Shown: positions 54,875 through 63,484 of the stretch, piece by piece
Layout of the letters: each line of letters starts with the position of its first letter
Position numbering within the stretch: position 1 is the stretch's first letter
NCBI GenBank assembly: GCA_017519975.1
Contig: JAFWRM010000036.1
Location: forward strand, 27,603-91,602
Reading direction: 5' to 3'
DNA: 64,000 nt
From: Oscillospiraceae bacterium
GTDB lineage: Bacteria; Bacillota; Clostridia; Oscillospirales; Oscillospiraceae
Notes under the pieces: generated by a model
What the model was told of the DNA's origin: nothing
The model's input: the letters and a program-made list of their open reading frames with translations, nothing else
Databases searched by the model: none
Translations under genes and position numbers: made by a program

Positions 54875-57325
54875 TCACGCCTGGGTGAATTCTCCGATGA
54901 ATTCGTTGTAGATGGCGGGCAGCTTGTCCGCCAGGTTGGTGAACTCCTTGATGTTGTGGGCCAGCAGCGCCTGTACGGCCATCAGCGGGAACTTGAAGCC
55001 GTCGGGGATCGCCTTGTGGGGCTTTCCGTCGATCACATTGTAGCCGAACCAGAAGCGGCTGCGCAGTTCATAGCCGTTGCCGTCCTCTTTCGGGCGGAGG
55101 AAGTGGCACATGATGCAGGGGCTGTGTTCGTTGCCGGAGCAGACGATGGTGCCCTTGAAATCTTTCAGCTTTTCGGGATCGAAGCCGATGTCCGCGGGGT
55201 TGCGGAAGTTGATGACGATCCTCTCAGGCCCAAGGCCGCAGTCTTCGAACACGTCGTGGGTGGTATCCCAGTACCGCTCCTTCAGGCTCAGAGATCTGTC
55301 GTTGCCCTTTTCCGGCTCGCGGCTTACCGAGCTGTAGTGGTCCTCACGGTCCCAGATCGTGTAGCGACCGTCCGCCAGACCGTGCCAGGCAAACCAGAAA
55401 TCGAACATTTCGGGGGTCACGTTGGGCATGTCGGTCAGATTGCAGAGCATCGCACCGCCATCAGGCAGCTGGGCAAAGCCGCACTCCACGTCCATGTAGC
55501 CGGGATCGAACAGCTTGTTCATGTCGAAGGGGTGCTGGACCTTGTCGGAGGGAGCGGGAGCCGCCACCGCCGCCCAGCGGGACGGATCGGGCGCCTTCAT
55601 CTCCATCTGATAGTACTTGTACAGGGGACCGGCCTTCACTTCGTCGCTGACGATGACCAGATGATCGGGACCGTAGATCCAGCCGGTGGTGTCCACCGGC
55701 TCGGTGGTGAGGGTCATCTCGCCGTTCACGTTTTTCACGACGATGTGCTTGAACCAGTTTTCGTTATCCTGCTCGGGATAATCCTCCCGCAGGAACCAGC
55801 CGCGGCTCTCCTTGCGCATCATGGAGGCGCGGTAGTGCATCTCGGCGGACAGGACCATGGCCTCCGCCTCCAGACACTTCATGGCACCGTGCCAGTCTTT
55901 GGCTCCGATCTTCGGAAGCAGAGCCTTGGCCTGTTCCACAAAACCCATGGCCTTCTCCATGCGGTCGGCCTTCATGTATACGGACTGCTCCACGGGAGCC
56001 ATGGCCTGCTGCACCAGAGCAATGGCGTCTTCCGGCTTCACCGCGTCGCCCCGCTCCAGAGGAGCGTTCAGACGGGCCTGGGCGGCCTCGACCTGCTTTT
56101 CGCAGATCTCCGGCTGAGCACCGGACAGATCGGCCGTGCCGATCTCATCCGCGCACTGCAGGGCGGCGAAAACGGCGTTCAGGATGCCCGAGCCGCGGTT
56201 GCGTCCCGGAGGGGCGGGAACGGCGCCGGCCAGACCGGAACCGCAGTAGCTGCAGTCGCCGATGGCATACAGATCGCCCAGCGTGGTCTTCATGTGATGG
56301 TCGACCTTGATGGGGGACTGTTCGCCGATGAACATGGGGGCGACCTCCAGGTCGGTATCCACCTTGGCGCCCATGCCGTCGTTCAGTTCACGGAAGCGCT
56401 TGCCGTAGGGACGGTTCCACATCCGCTCCAGACCGCCGTCGCCGGCGTTTTCTTCGCCGAAGTCCAGGTGGATCGGTCCGTTGCCGGCCATCATCTGCAC
56501 GTACCATTCGCGGATGGTGCGGCTGCTGATGTCGGTCTCACGGTGCGTCAGGAAGTTCTTCGTGATGAATTCGCCCTTGGCGTTGTACATGTAGTTCTCG
56601 CCGAAAACGACTTCGTTGTGGCTGCGGTAACGGGTCAGCTGAGCGAAGTTGCCATATTCCACGTTGCGCATCTCAGCGCCCGCGCGGTAGGCGGCGGCGA
56701 TGCCGTCGCCGCGGCCGGAACCCCACATGGAGCCGATGCGGTAGTCCTGGCTTCCGGTGGCCAGCACCGTCTTCTTCGCGCTGATGGCGGTGACCGTGCC
56801 GTCGAGCACGCTGAATACCACGGCGCCGGTGACCTTTTCACCCTCGGTCAGCAGATCGGCCAGCACGTTCTTGTCCAGGAAGCGCACGCCCAGCTTCTCC
56901 GCCGTGCGGCGCACGCGCATGGTGATGTCCAGATCCACGCAGATCATGGCCGTCATCGGGCCGGTGGGCATCACGTGATAGGAGCCGTCCTCCTCCTTGG
57001 GCAGGTTCACGCCCCAGGAGACCAGCTTGTCCAGCATCTCCGTGTTGCGGGACACGTAGGTCGCCATCAGCGCCTGATCGGTAAAGTCCGCACCGATGTT
57101 CTTGGCGTGGAACACCGCGAAGCCCCAGGGGTCGACGCGGTCGGGGAAATACTGCAGAACGCCGCCGCCGCGGTTGGCTTTGCCGGCGTAACCAGCGAAG
57201 TTCTTTTCAACGACGAGAACGTCGGCGTCCGGATTGTGTTCCTTGACGGAAACAGCGCAGGACAGACCGCCGATGCCTCCGCCCACGATCAGGATGTCAC
57301 AGCACATCGTATTGGTATTACTCAT
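54875..57325 (-). CDS. Flavoprotein reductase fused to a PhlG/phloretin-hydrolase-like domain
   Basis: An 816-residue two-part enzyme. About residues 1-540 are a fumarate-reductase/AprA-type flavoprotein: DILIVGGGIGGLSCAV binds FAD, ANRGGGVLQYFPD follows, and TVLATGSQDYRIGSMWGSGR with GDGIAAAYRAGAEMRNVEYG is the conserved core; DLYAIGDCSYCGSGLAGAV holds the last FAD segment. About 545-816 resemble DAPG hydrolase PhlG and phloretin hydrolase, which cut a C-C bond next to a phloroglucinol ring: FWFAWHGLADGRYTIWDRED, GYELRSRFWFGYNV. Candidate Zn ligands are H663, E694, H790 and E794; the 31- and 4-residue spacings equal H129-E160 and H270-E274 of PhlG. The start at 57325 lies 10 bases after the ferredoxin gene. 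Substrate, perhaps a flavonoid or other polyphenol, is inferred. Confidence 0.8.
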   Translation of the reverse strand: MSNTNTMCCDILIVGGGIGGLSCAVSVKEHNPDADVLVVEKNFAGYAGKANRGGGVLQYFPDRVDPWGFAVFHAKNIGADFTDQALMATYVSRNTEMLDKLVSWGVNLPKEEDGSYHVMPTGPMTAMICVDLDITMRVRRTAEKLGVRFLDKNVLADLLTEGEKVTGAVVFSVLDGTVTAISAKKTVLATGSQDYRIGSMWGSGRGDGIAAAYRAGAEMRNVEYGNFAQLTRYRSHNEVVFGENYMYNAKGEFITKNFLTHRETDISSRTIREWYVQMMAGNGPIHLDFGEENAGDGGLERMWNRPYGKRFRELNDGMGAKVDTDLEVAPMFIGEQSPIKVDHHMKTTLGDLYAIGDCSYCGSGLAGAVPAPPGRNRGSGILNAVFAALQCADEIGTADLSGAQPEICEKQVEAAQARLNAPLERGDAVKPEDAIALVQQAMAPVEQSVYMKADRMEKAMGFVEQAKALLPKIGAKDWHGAMKCLEAEAMVLSAEMHYRASMMRKESRGWFLREDYPEQDNENWFKHIVVKNVNGEMTLTTEPVDTTGWIYGPDHLVIVSDEVKAGPLYKYYQMEMKAPDPSRWAAVAAPAPSDKVQHPFDMNKLFDPGYMDVECGFAQLPDGGAMLCNLTDMPNVTPEMFDFWFAWHGLADGRYTIWDREDHYSSVSREPEKGNDRSLSLKERYWDTTHDVFEDCGLGPERIVINFRNPADIGFDPEKLKDFKGTIVCSGNEHSPCIMCHFLRPKEDGNGYELRSRFWFGYNVIDGKPHKAIPDGFKFPLMAVQALLAHNIKEFTNLADKLPAIYNEFIGEFTQA

Positions 57326-57335
57326 AGCTCTCACC

Positions 57336-57581
57336 TCACCTGTACTTGTCGAACGACTGCATCAAGTGCTCGCTCGCGTAGTCGGGGATCACGTTGATGG
57401 CCTCTTTCTTGCAAAGCGCCATGCAAAGGAAGCAGTGCTCGCAGTCTTCCACATACTTGAAGACCGGCTTTTTCGCCTCCGCGTCCCAACGGATCACGTC
57501 TACGAAGCAGGACTTGTAGCAGATCTGACAGCCGACGCATTTTTCAGCGTCAAATTCGATACGGTGTTTCGTATTTATCAT
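57336..57581 (-). CDS. Two-[4Fe-4S] ferredoxin partner of the flavoprotein
   Basis: An 81-residue ferredoxin with two cluster motifs, CVGCQICYKSC and CEHCFLCMALC, each CxxCxxCxxxC, followed by CxxxxxI-type segments. It resembles the small AprB-like subunits that feed electrons to AprA-type flavoproteins. I start at ATG 57581, which has GGAG upstream; a GTG four codons earlier is possible. It is the first gene of a two-gene operon with the fused flavoprotein and likely forms a complex with it. Confidence 0.88.
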   Translation of the reverse strand: MINTKHRIEFDAEKCVGCQICYKSCFVDVIRWDAEAKKPVFKYVEDCEHCFLCMALCKKEAINVIPDYASEHLMQSFDKYR

Positions 57582-57640
57582 GGCATACTCCACCCTTTCC
57601 TAAAGTACTTCCAGTTTACTCCTCCGGGACTTGCCGGGCA

Positions 57641-57670
57641 ATTATATTTATAGTAAAATGATTATAACAA
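57641..57670 (-). promoter_or_regulatory. Promoter of the ferredoxin-flavoprotein operon
   Basis: On the minus strand, TTGTTA (57665-57670), 18 bases, TATAAT (57641-57646). A TTATA-N10-TATAA dyad overlaps it and extends towards lysR, a possible LysR-type binding site in the shared 112-base region. Confidence 0.7.
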
Positions 57671-57693
57671 AACAGTTATAGGGAGGGAGAGGA

Positions 57694-58557
57694 ATGACCC
57701 TCACGCAGATCGAGTGCTTCGAGGCCGTATGCGAATCCATGAGCTTTTCAAAGGCGGCGGGAACGCTGTACGTATCCCAGCCCGCCATCAGCAAAAGCAT
57801 CTCGCGGCTGGAGGAGGAGCTGGGGCATGCTCTTTTTGAACGAGAGAACAACCGTCTGGTGCTGACCGCGGCGGGAGAGCTGTTCCGGGACTATGTGATC
57901 CGCGCGCGACAGCAGTACCAGGCGCTTCAGGAACAGCTGGAAGATCTTGGGGCGGCATCCGCCCGAACTGTCCGCCTGGGCTGCCCCGAGACCTGGAATC
58001 CCACGTTTTTCACGGCCCGCCTGCAGGCGTGCTTCGCCAGAGCGGTTCCGGAGGGCCGGTTGAGCATCGAGGCGCATAAGCTCTCCGATCTTCTGCTTCG
58101 GCTTCAGAGCGGCAAGCTGGATTTCGTCTTTTCTCACGATTTTTACGCGCCGTCCATCCCGGGGCTCAGGTGGGAGACACTGGCGGAGACGGGAATGGGG
58201 ATCCTGTATTCCCGAGAGGCTTTCCCGGCACCGGTGACGCTGAAGGCACTGGCGGAAAAGGGCTTTCTGGTGTTTGACGACGATATCCAGAAAAGATTCG
58301 GAACGGTGATCAACGGCCTGTGCAGCCGCCATGGATGCGAAACGAAGATCCGCAGCTGCGGTACGGTGACCCGATGCCTGTTCGAGCTTTCCCGGGGGAC
58401 CGGAGTCATGCTGTTTACCGAATGGGACAGCTTCGTTTCCAACAGTGCCTTCGGTTATTTCCCCGTGGACGATACCCTGCCCGTACGGCTCATCTACTAC
58501 CCGGAGCGGCTGAACGCCGCGGGAAAGGCCTTCATCCGGGAACTGAAGAAAAAATGA
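57694..58557 (+). CDS. LysR-family transcriptional regulator
   Basis: A 287-residue LysR regulator. The winged helix at residues 1-60 contains TQIECFEAVCESMSFSKAAG and LYVSQPAISKSISRLEEELG. After the linker helix, the effector domain begins RTVRLGCPETWNPTFF. GGGAGGGAGAGG precedes the ATG. It is divergent from the ferredoxin-flavoprotein operon, the usual position of a LysR regulator relative to its target, so it probably controls that operon in response to its substrate. A terminator follows directly. Confidence 0.92.
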   Translation: MTLTQIECFEAVCESMSFSKAAGTLYVSQPAISKSISRLEEELGHALFERENNRLVLTAAGELFRDYVIRARQQYQALQEQLEDLGAASARTVRLGCPETWNPTFFTARLQACFARAVPEGRLSIEAHKLSDLLLRLQSGKLDFVFSHDFYAPSIPGLRWETLAETGMGILYSREAFPAPVTLKALAEKGFLVFDDDIQKRFGTVINGLCSRHGCETKIRSCGTVTRCLFELSRGTGVMLFTEWDSFVSNSAFGYFPVDDTLPVRLIYYPERLNAAGKAFIRELKKK

Positions 58558-58561
58558 ATGG

Positions 58562-58599
58562 AAAGGACCTGCCTCCCGGAGGGAAGACAGGTCCTTTTT
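58562..58599 (+). terminator. Terminator after lysR-type gene
   Basis: AAAGGACCTG pairs with CAGGTCCTTT around a 16-base loop that can itself fold, followed by TT. Confidence 0.85.
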
Positions 58600-58608
58600 C
58601 ATGCCGGT

Positions 58609-58683
58609 TCGAGGCGGGCAGGCCCCCTCGAGCTCCCTTGGGAGGAAGCCGGGCAGATCGAAGCCTCAGCAGACGATCTCCGC
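58609..58683. repeat. 75-bp direct repeat, copy 1
   Basis: Identical to 58783-58857 except for two bases. It begins TCGAGGCGGGCAGGCCCCC and ends CAGACGATCTCCGC. The second copy includes the last five codons and the stop of sbcC. The 282-base gap 58558-58839 holds this copy, the terminator and most of copy 2, and no gene. Confidence 0.85.
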
Positions 58684-58782
58684 ACGGCGTTTAAGGCCAT
58701 GCGGTTTTGCGCGCGGCACGAAAACCGTCGCTGCGCTCGGTTCAGACCGCCTGCGGCGGCGCTTCACCATGGCCGATCGGAC

Positions 58783-58857
58783 TCGAGGCGGGCAGGCCCC
58801 CTCGAGCTCCCCTGGGAGGAAGCCGGGCTGATCGAAGCCTCAGCAGACGATCTCCGC
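58783..58857. repeat. 75-bp direct repeat, copy 2, overlapping the end of sbcC
   Basis: The second copy of the repeat at 58609-58683, 174 bases away. Its last 18 bases are the 3' end of sbcC on the minus strand. Confidence 0.85.
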
Positions 58858-61695
58858 GCGGCTTCCTCCGATCGGCATTTTGCGGATGACGATCTGGCGG
58901 TCGATGCGTTCCTTCAGCTCGGCCACGTGGGAGATGATGCCGACGAGCCGGTTGCCCTCCGACAGATCGGCCAGTGCCTGCATGGCCTGGTTCAGGGATT
59001 CCGCGTCCAGCGATCCAAAGCCCTCGTCGATGAACATGGCGTCCAGCCGGATGCCGCCGGCGGATGCCTGGACCTCCTCCGCCATGCCCAGGGCGAGGGA
59101 GAGGGAGGCCTTGAAGGACTCTCCGCCGGACAGACTGCGCGCGTCCCGCGTTGAGCCGTTGTAGTGATCGATCACGTCCAGATCCAGGCCGATCTGGCTT
59201 CGCCTGTTTCTGGAGTCCGTGCGCCGCTTCAGCTCATACTGACCGCCGGACATGACCATCAGGCGGACGTTGGCACGGCGGATGATGCGGTCGAAATACG
59301 TCATCTGCACATACGTCTCCAGCGTGACCTTCTCCTTGCCGCTGAGCGTGCCGTTGGCCGTGTCAGACAGGGCACGCAGCCACGTCAGGCGCTTTTCCAG
59401 ATCCCCCAGGGAGGCGGAGTACTCCCGAATGTTCGCAAGTGCCGTGCGATTGCCGCCCATTCTGGCGTACAGCTGCTGACGGATATCGGCCAGGCGGCTT
59501 TTTTCTTCCGTCAGCGAGAGCCGTTCGGACGTGAGAGCTTCCCGGTCACAGGGCTCGGCGTTTGCCAGCAGCGTTTCCGCCTGACGGATGCGGGAATCGA
59601 GCTCAGTCATCTTTTTCTCCGCGGCCTGACGGGTGCTTTCCCCCTCCTGCACCGCCGCCTCCATGGTCTGCAGTTCCCTGCGGCGGAGCGTCAGTTCCGC
59701 CTCCGCCTCCCGCCGGGTCCCGTGCTTCAGAGCACCGAGCAGATGTTCGACGCGCTCCGCGTTTCCGCGCTTTTCCGCGGCGATCTCCGTCAGTCGGGAT
59801 CGCCGTTCTTCCACCGACCGGCGCAGAGATTCCGTCCTGTTCCGGTTTTCCTGCAGCATCCGCTCCGTCTTTTCCGCAAGGCCGGCCAGCGCCGTCAGGT
59901 CCGCGGAGCGGGCGGACACGGGATCGCGAATCTCCCGGAAAAGGGAGGTGACGTCCGTCAGCGCATCCGCGTCGGGGTCAACGCCCCGGGACAGGCCGTC
60001 TGCCAGGGATGACAGCCGCTCTTCCAGGAGGACGGCCGGATCTCCCGACGGGACGGAAGACGCGCAGTCCCTCAGCTCCCGCGAAACCGAGGCAAAACGT
60101 TCCGCGTAGTTTTCCGCCATCGAAGAAGCCGTCGCCCGTGCCGCAGCGGAGGCCTGGCTGGCGCTCTGCATGGCGGCCTGTTCCGCTTCCGCCCGTTCCC
60201 TGGCCGTGTCGAGCTGGGAGGGGGTGGGGGAGGACTCCGGGCGCGATGCCTTTGCCGGATGATGGGTGGAACCGCAGACGGGGCAGGGCTCACCGTCCGT
60301 CAGCGCCTGCGCCAGAAGGCCGGCCTGGGCGTCCAGATACCGCTGGTTGAGTTCCAGATACGTTCCCTGAGACAGACGGGCTTTCCCGGACTGCAGGGTG
60401 TAGCGGGAGAGACACTCCTCCGCCCGCGCACGGGCCCGGCGCAGGTCTCCGGCGGCTTTCATAAGGGCCTCCCAGTCTCCGGCGGCCCGGAGCATCCGGC
60501 GGTCCAGAGCCTCTGCCTCAGCCTTGTCCGCGGCGGCTTTCTGCTGCGCCTTCAAAGCGGCGCTCAGGGTCTCCTCCTCCGTCTGAAGCGTCAGCCGCGT
60601 CTCCTCGGCTTTTTCCAGAGCGGCGGAGAGATCGCAGGCTTCCCCGGTCAGCTTCTTTTCCAGGTCCCGACAGCGCTCCAGCTCATCGTAATCCTTCATG
60701 CCTTCCCCCATCAGGGTAACAGCAGTCCTCAGCTTTTCCATTTCCGGGCGGCGGGCTTCCCATGCTTTCACAGCCTCTCCCACAGCCCGAAGAACGGGAG
60801 CGTGCGCCTTTCTGGCCTCAAGGCACCCGGCAAGCTCCCTGCGGGCCTTGTCCTGTTCCTCCGCCCGTGTAAGGGCGGAAGAGACCTTCTCCAGAGCGTT
60901 CTCCGTATCAGACAGCCACTTCCCGGCGGCGTCATAGGCGGCACCGTCTTCCCTGATCAGATCCTCAAACAGGCTGAGCACTTCCTCCGTGGTCAGTTCG
61001 CCGGCTTTTGCCTGAGCCGTCCGACCGGCCAGGGGCGAGGACTCGCCGCAGGACGCATCGTTTACGTACTGCCGTATGCCGGCCCGGGCGGAGGAGCACT
61101 CGTCCTCCAATGCCTTCGCCTCCGCCTTCAGGCGCTCCTGAAGGGCGAAGAACGGGCCGGTGCCGAAGATCTGGCGGAAGATCCGCTTGCGGTCGTCGGT
61201 GGACGCGGACAGCAGCTTCCGGAACTCGCCCTGGGCGATCATGGCGATCTGCGTGAACTGCTCCCGGTCGATGCCGAGGATATCTTCCCGGAGCGCCCGG
61301 TCCACCTCGGCACGCGCGGTCAGAACACGGCCGTCGGGCAGACGAAGTTCCGCCGTCGGTGGGACTTCCGTCAACCCTTCGCCCCGCTGCTTCTTTCTCC
61401 AGAAACCCAGCGTGCGTTTTACGTAATATTCTCTGTCTGCGTTGACGAAGGTCAGTTCGACAACGGTGGGGCTCGTCTCCTCCACGTACTTGGAGCGCAG
61501 CATTTCCGCCCTCCGCTGGTCGCCGCTGGCTTCTCCGTACAGGGCGAAGGTGATGGCGTCAAAAATAGTGGTCTTTCCGGCACCGGTCTCTCCCGTGATC
61601 AGATACAGCCCGGCCTCGCCTAGCCGGTCGAGATCGAGCTCCGTCCGTGCGCAGTATGGGCCGAAGCCTTCCATGATCAGCTTTGTCGGTCTCAT
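58840..61695 (-). CDS. sbcC: Exonuclease subunit SbcC
   Basis: A 951-residue SMC-like ATPase that with SbcD forms the nuclease that opens hairpins and trims blocked DNA ends. The N-terminal Walker A region is YLITGETGAGKTTIFDAITF. A Q-loop QIAMIAQGEFRKLL follows. Long coiled coils flank the zinc hook CPVC in GEPCPVCGSTHHPAKA at the middle. The C-terminal part has the signature SLSGGESFKASLSLALGMAE and Walker B LDAMFIDEGFGSLD. The start overlaps the end of sbcD by four bases (ATGA). The 3' end lies within a 75-bp duplicated sequence. Confidence 0.95.
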   Translation of the reverse strand: MRPTKLIMEGFGPYCARTELDLDRLGEAGLYLITGETGAGKTTIFDAITFALYGEASGDQRRAEMLRSKYVEETSPTVVELTFVNADREYYVKRTLGFWRKKQRGEGLTEVPPTAELRLPDGRVLTARAEVDRALREDILGIDREQFTQIAMIAQGEFRKLLSASTDDRKRIFRQIFGTGPFFALQERLKAEAKALEDECSSARAGIRQYVNDASCGESSPLAGRTAQAKAGELTTEEVLSLFEDLIREDGAAYDAAGKWLSDTENALEKVSSALTRAEEQDKARRELAGCLEARKAHAPVLRAVGEAVKAWEARRPEMEKLRTAVTLMGEGMKDYDELERCRDLEKKLTGEACDLSAALEKAEETRLTLQTEEETLSAALKAQQKAAADKAEAEALDRRMLRAAGDWEALMKAAGDLRRARARAEECLSRYTLQSGKARLSQGTYLELNQRYLDAQAGLLAQALTDGEPCPVCGSTHHPAKASRPESSPTPSQLDTARERAEAEQAAMQSASQASAAARATASSMAENYAERFASVSRELRDCASSVPSGDPAVLLEERLSSLADGLSRGVDPDADALTDVTSLFREIRDPVSARSADLTALAGLAEKTERMLQENRNRTESLRRSVEERRSRLTEIAAEKRGNAERVEHLLGALKHGTRREAEAELTLRRRELQTMEAAVQEGESTRQAAEKKMTELDSRIRQAETLLANAEPCDREALTSERLSLTEEKSRLADIRQQLYARMGGNRTALANIREYSASLGDLEKRLTWLRALSDTANGTLSGKEKVTLETYVQMTYFDRIIRRANVRLMVMSGGQYELKRRTDSRNRRSQIGLDLDVIDHYNGSTRDARSLSGGESFKASLSLALGMAEEVQASAGGIRLDAMFIDEGFGSLDAESLNQAMQALADLSEGNRLVGIISHVAELKERIDRQIVIRKMPIGGSRAEIVC

Positions 61696-62831
61696 AGTTC
61701 CTCCTCCCAGTACTTTTCGATCAGCCCCGTCATGAAGGCGGTCTGTTCGTCGGTCATGGGGCTGTTGTTCTGCTGCTCGTAGAGGTCGGAGAACAGCTGC
61801 AGGGGGGAGCGTTCCGCTTCCTCGTCCGTCCCGCCCACCGTACGGTCCGCCTGGGTGCGCCGGTTATCGTACAGGATCTGCATCCAGTTCCGGTAGATCG
61901 GCCGCAGCTTGTCCCCCACGTTGGGGATCTCCTCCTCATCTGTCAGCGTGATGCGCACGTAGTCGCTCTGCCAGCCGGTGCCCTCGTAGAAGGAACGCAG
62001 AGTGATCTCGTCGTAGGAGCCGCGGATATCCGCCAGGTCGCGCAGGGGGATCAGCGGTACGGTGCGCACGTTCAGTTCGCCCTTCGGCCCAAGCTCGGCC
62101 ACGGTGACGGATTTTTCGTCCCGCGCTTCGGAGAAGGAGTATTTCAGTGGGGTGCCGCAGTAGCGCACCCGTGGCGTCGAGCAGTTCTGCGGCCGGTGAA
62201 TGTGGCCCAGAGCCACGTAATCGAAGGGGGCGAATACGGAAACGTCCACATTGTCCGACCCGCCGACGGATACCGTCTCCGATTCACTGCGCTCCGCCCC
62301 GGTGACGAACTGGTGGGTGACCAGCACGTTCCGCTTCCGCTGATCGACGTTCATGTGTTCTATGGCCGTTCGGACGGCGTCTTCATAGGAATCGATCTTC
62401 TCATCGGGGAAAGCCGCACGGACGCTGGTCGGACGGACGAAGGGGAGAAGGTATAGATTCACGGCACCATATCCGTCCTCCAGGATCACAGGTTCGACGG
62501 AGCCGTTATAAACGGAGGACAGATAAACGCCGCTGCGGCTCATGATGGCGCGCCCATAGGCGATGCGCTCTGCGGAATCGTGATTTCCGCTGATGACGAA
62601 GACCGGCGTGCCGCGGACGGCAAGCTTCGACAGAAAGCCGTCGAAGAGCGCAACGGCTTCCGCAGACGGGGAGGATTTATCGTACACGTCCCCGGCGATG
62701 ATCACGCCGTCCGGGCGCTCGGCGTCTACGACGTCGAGGATCCGGTCGAGAATGTACGTCTGATCTTCCGCCAGGGAATACTCCCGCAGGCGTTTCCCAA
62801 GATGAAGGTCGGACAGATGAACCAGTTTCAT
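61692..62831 (-). CDS. sbcD: Exonuclease subunit SbcD
   Basis: A 379-residue calcineurin-like nuclease subunit. KLVHLSDLHLGKRLREYSL gives the DxH metal site, VIIAGDVYDKSSPS the GDxxD site, VFVISGNHDSAERI the GNHD site, and VALGHIHRPQ the C-terminal GHxH site. The ATG at 62831 follows GAAGGAGG; the longer open frame upstream is not conserved in this family. It is the first gene of the sbcDC operon. Confidence 0.95.
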   Translation of the reverse strand: MKLVHLSDLHLGKRLREYSLAEDQTYILDRILDVVDAERPDGVIIAGDVYDKSSPSAEAVALFDGFLSKLAVRGTPVFVISGNHDSAERIAYGRAIMSRSGVYLSSVYNGSVEPVILEDGYGAVNLYLLPFVRPTSVRAAFPDEKIDSYEDAVRTAIEHMNVDQRKRNVLVTHQFVTGAERSESETVSVGGSDNVDVSVFAPFDYVALGHIHRPQNCSTPRVRYCGTPLKYSFSEARDEKSVTVAELGPKGELNVRTVPLIPLRDLADIRGSYDEITLRSFYEGTGWQSDYVRITLTDEEEIPNVGDKLRPIYRNWMQILYDNRRTQADRTVGGTDEEAERSPLQLFSDLYEQQNNSPMTDEQTAFMTGLIEKYWEEEL

Positions 62832-62894
62832 GGCGGGCCTCCTTCGCATTATTCCGCGGGCCGGACACGATTCCGCCGCCCTGCGGACGTTCCC

Positions 62895-62900
62895 AGTATA
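62895..62900 (-). promoter_or_regulatory. Possible extended -10 box of sbcDC
   Basis: On the minus strand TGGTATACT carries an extended -10 (TGN before TATACT), about 65 bases before the sbcD start. No good -35 box is seen. Confidence 0.4.
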
Positions 62901-62955
62901 CCACGAAAGCGGAGCCTTCACATCAGAAAAAATGGCGGTAAGGGACTGCTGACTA

Positions 62956-62984
62956 TTGACAGAGCCGGCTCCGAATACTATAAT
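62956..62984 (+). promoter_or_regulatory. Consensus promoter of the riboswitch-controlled transcript
   Basis: A perfect TTGACA (62956-62961), 17 bases, and a perfect TATAAT (62979-62984). The transcript should start near 62991, just before the first aptamer. The 716-base gap 62832-63547 is fully taken up by this promoter, the sbcDC promoter, two aptamers and two terminators. Confidence 0.9.
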
Positions 62985-63004
62985 CCATTCGTAATTCAAA
63001 AGCG

Positions 63005-63110
63005 CTCCATTCTGCCGCCGGAAGGCGGAACACGGAACAGGGTGAGAAGCCCTGCGAGTCGGTCACTGTGATGCCCGCATACGGGATAAGTCAGATACGT
63101 GGGAATGGAG
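63005..63110 (+). promoter_or_regulatory. Cobalamin riboswitch 1
   Basis: CTCCATTC (63005-63012) and GAATGGAG (63103-63110) close an outer stem. Inside are GGAACAGGGTGAGAAGCCCT, the conserved GGTCACTGTGA, a CCCG-cata-CGGG hairpin and AAGTCAGATAC, the hallmarks of the cobalamin aptamer. A terminator follows at 63184. Binding of a B12 form should favour termination. Confidence 0.88.
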
Positions 63111-63183
63111 AATGTGTTTCCACCGGAACTGGAAACAGATCGCGATGCCCGTGTCACATGCTGCCCCGGAGGTTCTGTCTGCG

Positions 63184-63213
63184 CCCGTTCCCATCGGTGG
63201 AACGGGTGTTTTT
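63184..63213 (+). terminator. Terminator of riboswitch 1
   Basis: CCCGTTCC (63184-63191), seven-base loop, GGAACGGG (63199-63206), then TGTTTTT. Confidence 0.85.
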
Positions 63214-63245
63214 GTATTACGGCGGCAGTTCAACTTCATACGGAT

Positions 63246-63349
63246 GCTTTTCACGGCAATTAAGTTTGCACATGGAAGGGATAATGTCCCACGAGCAGGT
63301 CACTGTCGGGGCCGGACGCCGGCCCCAAGTCAGACACATGGTGAAAAGC
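63246..63349 (+). promoter_or_regulatory. Cobalamin riboswitch 2 (short, divergent)
   Basis: GCTTTTCAC (63246-63254) and GTGAAAAGC (63341-63349) close the aptamer. Within are GGAAGGGATAATGTCCCACG, CAGGTCACTGT, a GGGGCCGG/CCGGCCCC hairpin and AAGTCAGACAC. The core signatures match copy 1, but the usual GGTGA block is replaced by GATAA, so it may be a distinct subclass. Confidence 0.72.
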
Positions 63350-63430
63350 GGCACTCTGCTCCAGCGCAGCGGAAGTGAGCCTCAGGGTCTTCTGTGCGCG
63401 TTCGGCCGTTTTCGGCGGCCGATCGCGTCC

Positions 63431-63484
63431 GGCGTCCCCGGTGTCCTTCGCACGTCTGAAACGGAGGATCCCGGGGGCCTTTTC
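63431..63484 (+). terminator. Probable terminator of riboswitch 2
   Basis: TCCCCGG and CCGGGGG pair (one T-G) around an internal TCC...GGA stem, with extra GG/CC pairs at the base and TTTT after it. The stem is imperfect. Confidence 0.6.

Noticed and set aside
54785..57397. 870-codon + strand frame opposite the flavoprotein-hydrolase gene
   Set aside because: The minus-strand gene has intact FAD and Zn motifs; the + strand frame is a shadow.
58558..59154. Frames in the gap between lysR and sbcC that extend into sbcC antisense
   Set aside because: They depend on the 75-bp duplication and lack ribosome sites.
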